DNA of 64,000 nt, from positions 248,001 to 312,000 of the forward strand of contig NZ_AULP01000002.1 in the NCBI RefSeq assembly GCF_000422345.1, read 5' to 3'. The notes under the pieces were generated by a model, which was given only the letters and a program-made list of their open reading frames with translations, ran no database searches and was not told the origin of the DNA. Within the stretch, counting starts at the first letter, position 1, and the number at the start of each line of letters is the position of its first letter. Source of the DNA: Neomelitea salexigens DSM 19753. Its GTDB lineage: Bacteria; Pseudomonadota; Gammaproteobacteria; Pseudomonadales; Spongiibacteraceae. A program made the position numbers and the translations under genes. This document shows, in pieces, positions 33,837 through 40,942 of the stretch.

Positions 33837-34529
33837 ATGAAAACGCTACGCTCCGGACTATTTTGGATATTGTTAACCACCCTTGCTCACGCCGCGCAGG
33901 GTTCGGTATTTGTCACCCCCTCGGAAGCCTATCTTTCACCGACACAAAACGAGGCGACGTTCACGGTTGTTAACCAAACAGATCAGCCGCTGGTTTTTAA
34001 TTTTGGTTTGAGCCCCTGGCAAGCCAACGGCTTGGACACTCGGGCCGACGAACAGGCCATGCTTAATCGCAGAGCAGTTAAGCTATCGACTTCTCAAACG
34101 CAGATTCCGGCAAACAGCAAAATAACTATCACAGTTTCTCTCCATGATCGCGACATTGATGACTTGAGCCTGTTCCGACTTAACGTCAACTGGCACTCGA
34201 AGAGCAGCGATAACGACCTGCACTCTCTGGTGCATTCGCTGCCGGTGTTTATCACCCGCGAAAATGCCACGGAGCGCGTGCATTACCGCACGGCACACCG
34301 CGGCAATGACCACTACCTCATACTGGAAAATCACGGCAGTAAGCCCGCACACATCAATGCCTATCGCTGGCAAAATGGCAACGCCATTCCCTTTTATGCC
34401 TATGCATGGCCGGGGGTAACACGGTACTTCAAGCTGCCTAAAGGCGGTGAGGGAGAGGTGACGCTCAATGTGAGCGGTCTAGGCTGGGTCTACAGTGACG
34501 ACGCACTGCAATACGTAAGTATCTACTGA
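33837..34529 (+). CDS. PapD-like periplasmic pilus chaperone, second copy
   Basis: 230 residues. Signal peptide MKTLRSGLFWILLTTLAHAAQG. N-terminal Ig domain VFVTPSEAYLSPTQNEATFTVVN and DLSLFRLNVNWHSKS; C-terminal ENHGSKPAHINAYRW, PFYAYAWPGVTRYFKLPKGGEGEVTLNV. A clear paralogue of the first chaperone at roughly half identity by eye. It may serve the other subunit (the 29.1 kb gene product) or a different stage of assembly. Own operator upstream, so it is expressed from a separate but coordinated promoter. Confidence 0.78.
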   Translation: MKTLRSGLFWILLTTLAHAAQGSVFVTPSEAYLSPTQNEATFTVVNQTDQPLVFNFGLSPWQANGLDTRADEQAMLNRRAVKLSTSQTQIPANSKITITVSLHDRDIDDLSLFRLNVNWHSKSSDNDLHSLVHSLPVFITRENATERVHYRTAHRGNDHYLILENHGSKPAHINAYRWQNGNAIPFYAYAWPGVTRYFKLPKGGEGEVTLNVSGLGWVYSDDALQYVSIY

Positions 34530-34679
34530 AGTTTTTTCAGATACACCTTGCGGGGCAGCTGTTCTATTAATCATCGCTGGCGGTTAACACAAACCGCCCA
34601 AAGGCGTAGGGAAAACGCTGTTTAAGGGCCGTTCTCGTTCTGCGCATTAACTCTAGGCAGGGTTGAGAGGAGGCTTATG

Positions 34680-35486
34680 TTATGCCGCGCCACTTTCTCG
34701 GCGACTATACCACTGCACCAGTGCCGCGCGACCGCGCACCTTTAACTTGTCATAGGCCTTATACAAGTGACTGGAGGCTGTCGACGGGGAAATACCCAAG
34801 CGTCGCCCCACCTCTTTAAAGCTGCATCCATCGACAATGCAGCGCACCACATCCATTTCCCGTTCGGTCAGCACGTTCGTTGCACGGCGATCGGTGTGCG
34901 CGGCGATACGGATGCCTTCGTTGAGATGCAGCACGCGAATATACAAGCCCTGCCATACGAAACCTTCCACGTCTGGAGAGGGCAAGGAAAAAGGCAGTGA
35001 CGCACCGCCCCAGGAAGGATACTGAGCAAGCATGTGCGCTTTAAAGGCATTGCAAAAACGCACTAGCTTACCGTCGTTATCAAGCCACGCCACACCGGTA
35101 TCCGCAGGAGCGGAGACCATGCGACTCCCCACAAAACGCTGCGCATTATAGGCGGCAGCAACCATGCCCTGCGCCAGCGCATGCCAAGCTTCATCCGCCA
35201 TTTCAAAAGACTTGCCTATTAAGCCAAACACAAGCCGGTGGCAGCCGTGGCTAGCACTGCTGAGCTCACAAACAACGGTTTTGCTTGCCGGACTGTCACT
35301 ATATTCGCCTAACAAGCGCCGCTTTCGAACATCGTCGCCGTCGCACCCCCACCATTGACAATAAGCCAATGAGAAATCCTCACTTACCTGCCGGCAAAAC
35401 TCTTCCTCGTATTTGTGCTGAGGCAGCTCCGCGGCCAGCGCATAGAGATTATTCAGGCGGTCGATGATGAAGGTTGTTGCAATCAT
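34680..35486 (-). CDS. LuxR-family transcriptional regulator
   Basis: 268 residues. The C-terminal GerE/LuxR helix-turn-helix is clear: LTEREMDVVRCIVDGCSFKEVGRRLGISPSTASSHLYKAYDKLKVRGRAAL. The N-terminal 190 residues do not fit the autoinducer-binding domain; GVAWLDNDGKLVRFCNAFKAHML looks PAS-like. It has no receiver Asp site at the start. It sits next to the pilus locus, facing away from chaperone 2, and is the best candidate to bind the repeated palindrome. E. coli common pilus is also controlled by a LuxR-type regulator (EcpR), an analogy only. Confidence 0.8.
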   Translation of the reverse strand: MIATTFIIDRLNNLYALAAELPQHKYEEEFCRQVSEDFSLAYCQWWGCDGDDVRKRRLLGEYSDSPASKTVVCELSSASHGCHRLVFGLIGKSFEMADEAWHALAQGMVAAAYNAQRFVGSRMVSAPADTGVAWLDNDGKLVRFCNAFKAHMLAQYPSWGGASLPFSLPSPDVEGFVWQGLYIRVLHLNEGIRIAAHTDRRATNVLTEREMDVVRCIVDGCSFKEVGRRLGISPSTASSHLYKAYDKLKVRGRAALVQWYSRRESGAA

Positions 35487-35608
35487 AGCTACAAGGATTT
35501 TGTTTTTTGAGGGCTATGTCACAAAATACCTACATAGAGACACCCATGCAATACCACAACGATGAGTTAACGAAAGTTAATAAATATAGCTGCACTACAC
35601 TATCGAAA

Positions 35609-35637
35609 TTGTGAGTCTGACAACGCTCTGTTATAGT
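35609..35637 (+). promoter_or_regulatory. Promoter of tRNA-Arg
   Basis: -35 TTGTGA at 35609-35614 and -10 TATAGT at 35632-35637, spaced 17 bases. Predicted start about 35643, 9 bases before the tRNA. Confidence 0.6.
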
Positions 35638-35651
35638 TGCGCGCTGCTAAA

Positions 35652-35728
<77 letters not shown>

Positions 35729-35876
35729 TTCTCCACCTTTTCTCACCTCTCTCCTGCAGCGCCTCACTCCTTCAGCCTAATATTATTGCCAAAATTCTCG
35801 ATAGGGCTTTGTTTTCGGCTATCGGATAATGCGCCCCTCGGATGGATCCGAAGGTTTGCCACGAAGGAGCGCAGCG

Positions 35877-35963
35877 ATGTTTAATAACACCCTGAATAAC
35901 CACCTCATAATTCTCACTGGCGCCATGCTGGTGCTGGCCTTATTCCTACCAGAGATTCACTAA
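35877..35963 (+). CDS. 28-residue single-span membrane peptide
   Basis: ATG 35877 with a strong GAAGGAG ribosome site 8 bases upstream and a TAA at 35961. The product has a polar N-terminus, one hydrophobic helix (LIILTGAMLVLALFLPEI) and ends in His. Very short membrane proteins of this sort often modulate larger membrane complexes, but no homologue is recognised. Real translation is likely from the ribosome site and composition, but not proven. Confidence 0.5.
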   Translation: MFNNTLNNHLIILTGAMLVLALFLPEIH

Positions 35964-36048
35964 GCCACGGCCTTACTGACACCACTCGTCCTTGATCTGT
36001 AAACATTTGCACCGCGTAGATGTGATAAATCCTTCAGGGAGTGACGAG

Positions 36049-37467
36049 ATGCAACAACAATTGTTCGAACGAATTCGGGTACAGCGCGCCGTGAGCGACT
36101 GCTATTCATACCTGCGCGACTTCTCCAATATCGAGCAATGGGACCCATCGGTGTATCGCGCGGAAAAGTTGGGGGCTGACCCTTCGATGCCCGCAAGCTA
36201 TCGGCTCAGCTTTAACAGGCCCAACAAACAGCTGACCATGCACTATCAGGAAACCCACGCCGAGGAAAATAAGTTGGTTTCCTTGGAGGGATATTCACTG
36301 GCAGATGACAGCGGTAATAGCCCCGGCCGCCTGCATGCCGTAGACGACATCGAATTTGAAGCGCTCGGACCCGAACTCACCGAAATTCGCTACCGCGCAA
36401 CGCTGACCTTCGACGGTTTACCGGCAGCACTTTCCCCGCTTTTTAAGCCCGCCCTCAACCGACTCAGTAAGCGCGTGGCAAAGGGGATTGCCGATGCCCT
36501 GACCCCGAAACCCAGTCCTCGCGCCACGCCTAAACTGTCCACGCGTATTCACGATCAACTTATCCTGCCCGGCGCGATAAAATTCAGCAAGCACGGCTAT
36601 TTAAACATGGCTGACAAAGCGCTGAGCGAACGCATGGACGGCAAGGTCGTGGTGTTAACGGGGCCTACCAGTGGTTTGGGGCTCGCCGCGGTTAAGCTTC
36701 TGGCCGGCCTGGGGGCTACGTTGGTACTACTCGGGCGCGGTGACGAGCGTTTGCGGGACTGCACTCGCGACATTCTCAACAGCAGTGGTTGCGAGGGCAG
36801 TAACATACACTCATACAACGTCGAGCTATCCTCCCTCGCACAAACCTCGGCGACGGCCAAACAGCTGCTCACTGACTTTCCAAACATTGATGTGCTCATC
36901 AACAATGCCGGAGCACTGTTTGCTGAACGTGAAGAAACCGAAGAAGGCAACGAACTTGCCTTGGCGGTAAATCTGCTCAGCCCAGTGCTGCTGAGCAAAC
37001 TGCTCAGCCCCGCTTTTACTGACAGTTCGCGGATCGTCAATGTTGTGTCTGGCGGCCTGTATTTGTCGGCCCTTCGCCAACACGATATGCAATGGCGCAA
37101 GTCGAAGTACAACGGCAGTGGCGCTTACGCAAACGCGAAGCGAGCGCTGCTGTGCTATACCCAAATTCAACAGCAAGAGACTCTGCCAGCCACCTACGCT
37201 ATGCACCCAGGCTGGGCGGCAACCCCCGGCGTGGAGAAGTCACTGCCTGCGTTTAACCGACTGATGTCCGGGGTGTTACGCGACAGCCGAATGGCTGCAG
37301 ATACCGCAGTTTGGCTGGCATCCGCAGCAAAATTGCCGCTCAGCGGAGCGCTTTGGCTAGACCGGCAGCCACACCCAACGTCGGTAATACCGGGCACCGA
37401 GCCCAGTGCATTGCAACAAGCCTGGTTAGAAGAGTGGCTAGACGATCAACTCGCGCCGTATCTATAA
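36049..37467 (+). CDS. Fusion protein: SRPBCC domain plus short-chain dehydrogenase
   Basis: 472 residues from ATG 36049, following CAGGGAG. Residues about 1-150 form an SRPBCC (polyketide-cyclase/START-like) ligand-binding domain: LFERIRVQRAVSDCYSYLRDFSNIEQWDPSV, then GLPAALSPLFKPALNRLSKRV. Residues about 185-472 form an SDR: Rossmann VVVLTGPTSGLGLAAVKLL, NNAG as LINNAGALF, catalytic Ser in VNVVSGGLY, Tyr-x-x-x-Lys in GSGAYANAKRALL, then HPGWAATPGVE. The SRPBCC part may bind a hydrophobic ligand and hand it to the reductase (inference). It precedes a YfcH-like gene by 22 bases. Confidence 0.82.
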   Translation: MQQQLFERIRVQRAVSDCYSYLRDFSNIEQWDPSVYRAEKLGADPSMPASYRLSFNRPNKQLTMHYQETHAEENKLVSLEGYSLADDSGNSPGRLHAVDDIEFEALGPELTEIRYRATLTFDGLPAALSPLFKPALNRLSKRVAKGIADALTPKPSPRATPKLSTRIHDQLILPGAIKFSKHGYLNMADKALSERMDGKVVVLTGPTSGLGLAAVKLLAGLGATLVLLGRGDERLRDCTRDILNSSGCEGSNIHSYNVELSSLAQTSATAKQLLTDFPNIDVLINNAGALFAEREETEEGNELALAVNLLSPVLLSKLLSPAFTDSSRIVNVVSGGLYLSALRQHDMQWRKSKYNGSGAYANAKRALLCYTQIQQQETLPATYAMHPGWAATPGVEKSLPAFNRLMSGVLRDSRMAADTAVWLASAAKLPLSGALWLDRQPHPTSVIPGTEPSALQQAWLEEWLDDQLAPYL

Positions 37468-37489
37468 CCCGACAGCCAAGGAGCACGTC

Positions 37490-38413
37490 ATGGGAACACA
37501 ACAGGAAAGTGTCGCGGTTATTGGTGCCAGCGGCTTTATAGGCCAGGCACTTTGCTGCCAGCTGCTTGCTCAGGGCTACAAGGTACACGCGGTGGGTCGC
37601 TCGAAGGCACATTTACAAGCAGTTTTTGGGGAGGAGCAAGCAGACATCCAGCTCCATGATTACAGCACCTTGCGTGAGATCGACGCCCATATCGTGGTGA
37701 ATCTGGCCGGGGAAAACATTGCCGCAAAGCGATGGAGCGCACAGCAAAAAGACCGACTACTGAGCAGCCGTCTCTCAGCAACCGAGCAAGTAAACGTCGC
37801 GGTAAAACGCTGGCCGTCACTTCACACCTTCATCAATGCATCGGCGATCGGCATTTATGGCGACGGCGGTGACAGAGAACTCAATGAAAATTCCCCAATT
37901 GGCCGAGGCTTCTCTGCTGAGCTCTGCCAACGCTGGGAAGAGAGCATCAACAGCCCCTGCAGGACCATCGTCGCTAGGTTTGCCGTCGTGCTGGACAGAG
38001 GCAGAGATGCCGGCGCTCTGGCAAAAATGCGGCCGGCCTTTTCACTCGGTGTCGGCGCCTATTTCGGCCATGGCAAGCAGTGGCAGGCCTATATCCACCG
38101 CCATGACGCCGTTAAAGCGCTGCTTTTTTTGATTGAGAACAAGGAGTTAGAGGGGCCGTTCAATATCAGCGGGCCTGAGCCTGTCACAAATCGCGAGTTC
38201 AGCCAGTTACTGGCAAATAAACTGCGGCGGCCCCTGCTGTTTTCAATTCCTGAATTTGCCGCGAAGATCCTGTTTGGAGAAATGCGGGAGTTATTCTACA
38301 GCTCCCAACGCATTATTCCTGACGGCTTACTGAGGGCAGGTTTTTCCTTCGACTTTCCCACCGTTGACCGTATGCTCGACGATTCGATCCAACACCCCGA
38401 CCGTCACCAGTAG
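37490..38413 (+). CDS. TIGR01777/YfcH-family epimerase-like protein
   Basis: 307 residues. N-terminal Rossmann motif VAVIGASGFIGQALCCQLLAQGY, then NLAGENIAAKRWSAQQK, a family signature, FINASAIGIYGDGGDRELNE, and a C-terminal region EGPFNISGPEPVTNREF. Related to SDR-type epimerases but of unknown reaction. It is translationally close to the SRPBCC-SDR gene (22 bases), so the two probably act together. Confidence 0.85.
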   Translation: MGTQQESVAVIGASGFIGQALCCQLLAQGYKVHAVGRSKAHLQAVFGEEQADIQLHDYSTLREIDAHIVVNLAGENIAAKRWSAQQKDRLLSSRLSATEQVNVAVKRWPSLHTFINASAIGIYGDGGDRELNENSPIGRGFSAELCQRWEESINSPCRTIVARFAVVLDRGRDAGALAKMRPAFSLGVGAYFGHGKQWQAYIHRHDAVKALLFLIENKELEGPFNISGPEPVTNREFSQLLANKLRRPLLFSIPEFAAKILFGEMRELFYSSQRIIPDGLLRAGFSFDFPTVDRMLDDSIQHPDRHQ

Positions 38414-38460
38414 ACGATGTCTCACATTATCTCGCTCTGATCTCGTCTGGTGGCAGAACG

Positions 38461-38691
38461 AGGAAAAGCTATGATGAAGGTGTCAAGGATGACACCGGTG
38501 CATACAAGGACGTATCGCACCACTTGGGTTTTCTGCTAGGCAGTGAAACACCACATTTTGCAGAGACGGCTTCGCAGCTCTTTCCCAAACTTTGCACAAT
38601 GGCGGCGTTACACCACCGCTCAGCAAAAGCTCCCTGAGGCACTATCTCCGATCTAGAAAGAATTCACCCCAGCGAATACTGGGGTTTTTTT
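38461..38691 (+). ncRNA. Candidate structured RNA with GGA hairpin loops and terminator
   Basis: The 341-base gap from 38414 to 38754 has no clear protein gene. It opens with two hairpins bearing GGA in the loop: GTGTCA-AGGA-TGACAC (6-bp perfect stem, 38480-38495) and ATAC-AAGGAC-GTAT (38502-38515), plus a GAGGA at 38460-38464. An AGGA loop on a stem is the CsrA/RsmA binding form. The region ends in an intrinsic terminator. Only three GGA motifs are present, fewer than in CsrB/RsmY, so the class is uncertain. A 22-codon frame (ATG 38471) is an alternative reading. Confidence 0.35.
38667..38691 (+). terminator. Intrinsic terminator
   Basis: 6-bp stem CCCCAG / CTGGGG with a 6-base loop, followed by seven T residues. 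It closes the YfcH transcript or the candidate RNA. Confidence 0.88.
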
Positions 38692-38709
38692 ATTGGGAGT
38701 AAAATGCCA

Positions 38710-38748
38710 ATAAGGGCTCTCTGAGCACCTGCAAAAAAGAGCCCTTAT
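38710..38748 (-). repeat. 10-bp inverted repeat after the FKBP gene
   Basis: Arms ATAAGGGCTC and GAGCCCTTAT (38710-38719 and 38739-38748) flank a 19-base loop with a T6 run on the minus strand. It starts 6 bases after the FKBP stop. It could be a weak terminator for that gene. Confidence 0.45.
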
Positions 38749-38754
38749 CCTCGT

Positions 38755-39450
38755 TTACTTGCCTTTAATGCCCAGCAGTTCCACTTCAAAAACCAGTGCC
38801 GCATTGGGGCCAATCATCTGTCCCGCGCCACCAGGGCCGTAGGCCAGGTCAGAGGGGATAAACAGTTTCCACTTGGAGCCAACCTTCATCATCTGCAGCG
38901 CTTCAGTCCAGCCCGCGATCACACCATTCACCGGGAAGCTTACGGTTTCACCCCGCTGATAGGAGCTGTCAAACACGCTGCCATCCAGCAATGTTCCCTC
39001 GTAGTGCACTTCTACCGTGTCACTCTCGCTCGGGCTCGCGCCATCTCCTTCTGCCAGTACCTTGTATTGCAGACCGCTGTCGGTGACGACAACACCCTCG
39101 GCAGACGCATTTTCTGCCAGAAATGCCTCAGCTTCTTTACGGTTTGTTTCAGCCAGGGCCTGAGATTCCACCTGACGTTCGGCCATCTGCTTTTGCTGGT
39201 AAGCTTGCAGCGTCGACATAATCTCTTCATCGCTCATTTTCAGCTCACCGCCGGCAATGGCGTCACGTACACCCGCGCTAAATGCATCGACATCCAGCGG
39301 TAAGTCGTCGCCGAATCGCGAACCAATATTTGCGCCAATTCCGTAGCTTACCTTCGCAATCTCGGAATCTAATGATGGTTCAGAGTTATTGCCACCGCAG
39401 GCAGCCAGCAACCCGCTCATTACCACCGCACCCACTACTGTTTTTTTCAT
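38755..39450 (-). CDS. FKBP-type peptidyl-prolyl isomerase, Mip-like lipoprotein
   Basis: 231 residues. Lipoprotein signal MKKTVVGAVVMSGLLAACGG with LLAAC lipobox. An N-terminal dimerisation domain (residues 25-105, KVSYGIGANIGSRF, then a long helix QQKQMAERQVESQALAETNRK) and a C-terminal FKBP domain with VEVHYEGTLLDGSVFDSSYQRG, VIAGWTEALQMMKVG, and AYGPGGAGQMIGPNAALVFEVELL. A periplasmic prolyl isomerase that folds envelope proteins. In Pseudomonas aeruginosa the same type of gene lies beside algP, as here. Confidence 0.9.
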   Translation of the reverse strand: MKKTVVGAVVMSGLLAACGGNNSEPSLDSEIAKVSYGIGANIGSRFGDDLPLDVDAFSAGVRDAIAGGELKMSDEEIMSTLQAYQQKQMAERQVESQALAETNRKEAEAFLAENASAEGVVVTDSGLQYKVLAEGDGASPSESDTVEVHYEGTLLDGSVFDSSYQRGETVSFPVNGVIAGWTEALQMMKVGSKWKLFIPSDLAYGPGGAGQMIGPNAALVFEVELLGIKGK

Positions 39451-39481
39451 GAAACTACCTTAGTTCTTAGGGAATTGGGAA

Positions 39482-39500
39482 CCGCCGAGTCATTCGGCGG
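39482..39500 (-). other. Hairpin in the FKBP 5' leader
   Basis: 7-bp perfect stem CCGCCGA / TCGGCGG with a 5-base loop, about 30 bases before the FKBP start. It may influence translation or mRNA stability. Confidence 0.4.
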
Positions 39501-39600
39501 CACCTGTGTCAGACCATAGTCTGCCACAAGCGTTCACATAGACACAGGCGCAGACAAAAATTGGCGCCAACCAGCAGATAGCTTCCCGCCAACAAGTTTG

Positions 39601-39606
39601 TATAAT
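39601..39606 (+). promoter_or_regulatory. -10 box of the AlgP-like gene
   Basis: Exact TATAAT 42 bases before the ATG at 39648, giving a short leader. No good -35 is seen at the usual distance, so an activator may be needed. Confidence 0.5.
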
Positions 39607-39647
39607 GGAATTTGACGGTTTTTTAATCATTCCGCGGGCCCATAACT

Positions 39648-40391
39648 ATGGTATTTAATAAAAAGAAAGTAAAAGAGAAGCCCTTGGCCGAGCTGCAGCG
39701 CCTCCAGTCAGAACTGGAAACGCTGCGCGCCAAACAGCTCGCCACCCTCGAAAAACAGCTACAAGCCATTGAAAAATCAGTAGAAACGCAGAAAACAAAA
39801 ACAGAGAAGGCGCGCCACAACCACAGTGAAGCGAAACAGCGGCTGCGCGACAAGCAAGGCGAGAAACCCAGCCTGATCAAGCGGGCGGAAGACAGCCTGA
39901 CCAGGGCCCAACAACAGCTGGACGATGCACAAACCCAGCTTGCGGAGCTGCGCAGTGAAGCATTGAGCCTAAAGCTCCAGTTGCGCAAAGAAAAAGCGGT
40001 AATCAAAGCAATGAATGATGCCGAAAAATCACTCAAAGCGACAAAAAAAGCGCCAGCAGTGACCAAAACGGCGAAAGCACCCGCAACAAAAAGTACCAAG
40101 GCCGCACCGAAAGAAAGTTCCTCCCCGACCAAAGCCGCGTCAAAGCCGAAGCCGAAGTCAGAACCAAAAGCCGCCAAAAAGCCTGAAACGCCTGTAACAC
40201 CGAAAAAAAGCCAGGTTCCGCCGAAAGCAAAAGCGCCAGCCACGCCAAAAAGCGCTGACGCTACCAGCACTACCGCAACGCTGGCGAAGAAAGCCACACC
40301 ACGACAACGTCTGCCCAAGCGGATGAGCGACATTCCCAGCCACCCGAATAAGGCCGAAGACCGCCTAGCAAGTCTGTTCGACGACTTCTAA
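39648..40391 (+). CDS. AlgP-like lysine/alanine/proline-rich protein with coiled coil
   Basis: 247 residues. Residues 10-125 form a charged coiled coil (ELQRLQSELETLRAKQLATLEKQ, then LTRAQQQLDDAQTQLAELRSEA). Residues 130-225 are low-complexity Lys/Ala/Pro/Thr, as in histone H1-like tails (AKAPATKSTKAAP, SKPKPKSEPKAAKKPE). It ends with a small acidic tail, DRLASLFDDF. Pseudomonas AlgP has similar KPAA-type repeats; the flanking FKBP and TIGR02444 genes are the same as around algP, which is the main support. It probably binds DNA or RNA nonspecifically. Function inferred. Confidence 0.65.
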   Translation: MVFNKKKVKEKPLAELQRLQSELETLRAKQLATLEKQLQAIEKSVETQKTKTEKARHNHSEAKQRLRDKQGEKPSLIKRAEDSLTRAQQQLDDAQTQLAELRSEALSLKLQLRKEKAVIKAMNDAEKSLKATKKAPAVTKTAKAPATKSTKAAPKESSSPTKAASKPKPKSEPKAAKKPETPVTPKKSQVPPKAKAPATPKSADATSTTATLAKKATPRQRLPKRMSDIPSHPNKAEDRLASLFDDF

Positions 40392-40399
40392 CACCGCCT

Positions 40400-40918
40400 T
40401 TACCGTTCTGTGCTTAATGCCCTGACGAGACGATCAAGAACGGTCTTCTCGGCGGCCCCGGCAACAGCGCGGATATTACGTTGCAATAATTGCAGCGTTG
40501 GCACTTGCTCTGGATTCCAAGGCAAGACTAGCTCCTCGAGCTGTGCCAGCTGCCAGCGCTCGGCCACAAGCTCCGCCTGTTTCAGGCTCTGATAGGTATC
40601 GCGCTGCCGCTCACAGGCCTCGCCGCCCTGGGGCCGGCTGGCACGCCGCAACGCGCGAAGCGGCTCTATCAGCGAATCCTGTAGCGCGCTCGCGCCGCTA
40701 ACCAGCACTTGCACACGCGGCCCTGTCAGCCGTATGCCGCGCTCGGCCAGATAGGCCGCAACCATAATTAACAGTACGTTTGCCCCGGCTTCATCTTGCA
40801 AGGCTATGCAGCATTCGGCGACGCCATCGCGCGCATAACGCTCAAGCGCATAGTCCCACAACACACCGCTTTGTGAAGAATCTGTCTCGCTTGCCATAAA
40901 ATCTGCCGACTCGCCCAT
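40400..40918 (-). CDS. TIGR02444 family protein
   Basis: 172 residues, ATG 40918; Met8 at 40897 is an alternative start nearer to the family N-terminus. The core GVLWDYALERYARDGVAECCIALQDEAGANVLLIMVAAYLAERG fits the TIGR02444 pattern, and a second conserved helix region is EPLRALRRASRP. The function is unknown. It is convergent with the AlgP-like gene and divergent from the ABC-F gene, with 24 bases between starts. Confidence 0.8.
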   Translation of the reverse strand: MGESADFMASETDSSQSGVLWDYALERYARDGVAECCIALQDEAGANVLLIMVAAYLAERGIRLTGPRVQVLVSGASALQDSLIEPLRALRRASRPQGGEACERQRDTYQSLKQAELVAERWQLAQLEELVLPWNPEQVPTLQLLQRNIRAVAGAAEKTVLDRLVRALSTER

Positions 40919-40942
40919 ACACCCGCGCTATAATCGCGCCCC

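Noticed and set aside
39623-40333. Minus-strand open frame of about 236 codons, Ala/Phe/Ser-rich
   Set aside because: It is the antisense image of the Lys/Ala-rich AlgP-like gene, with no independent evidence.
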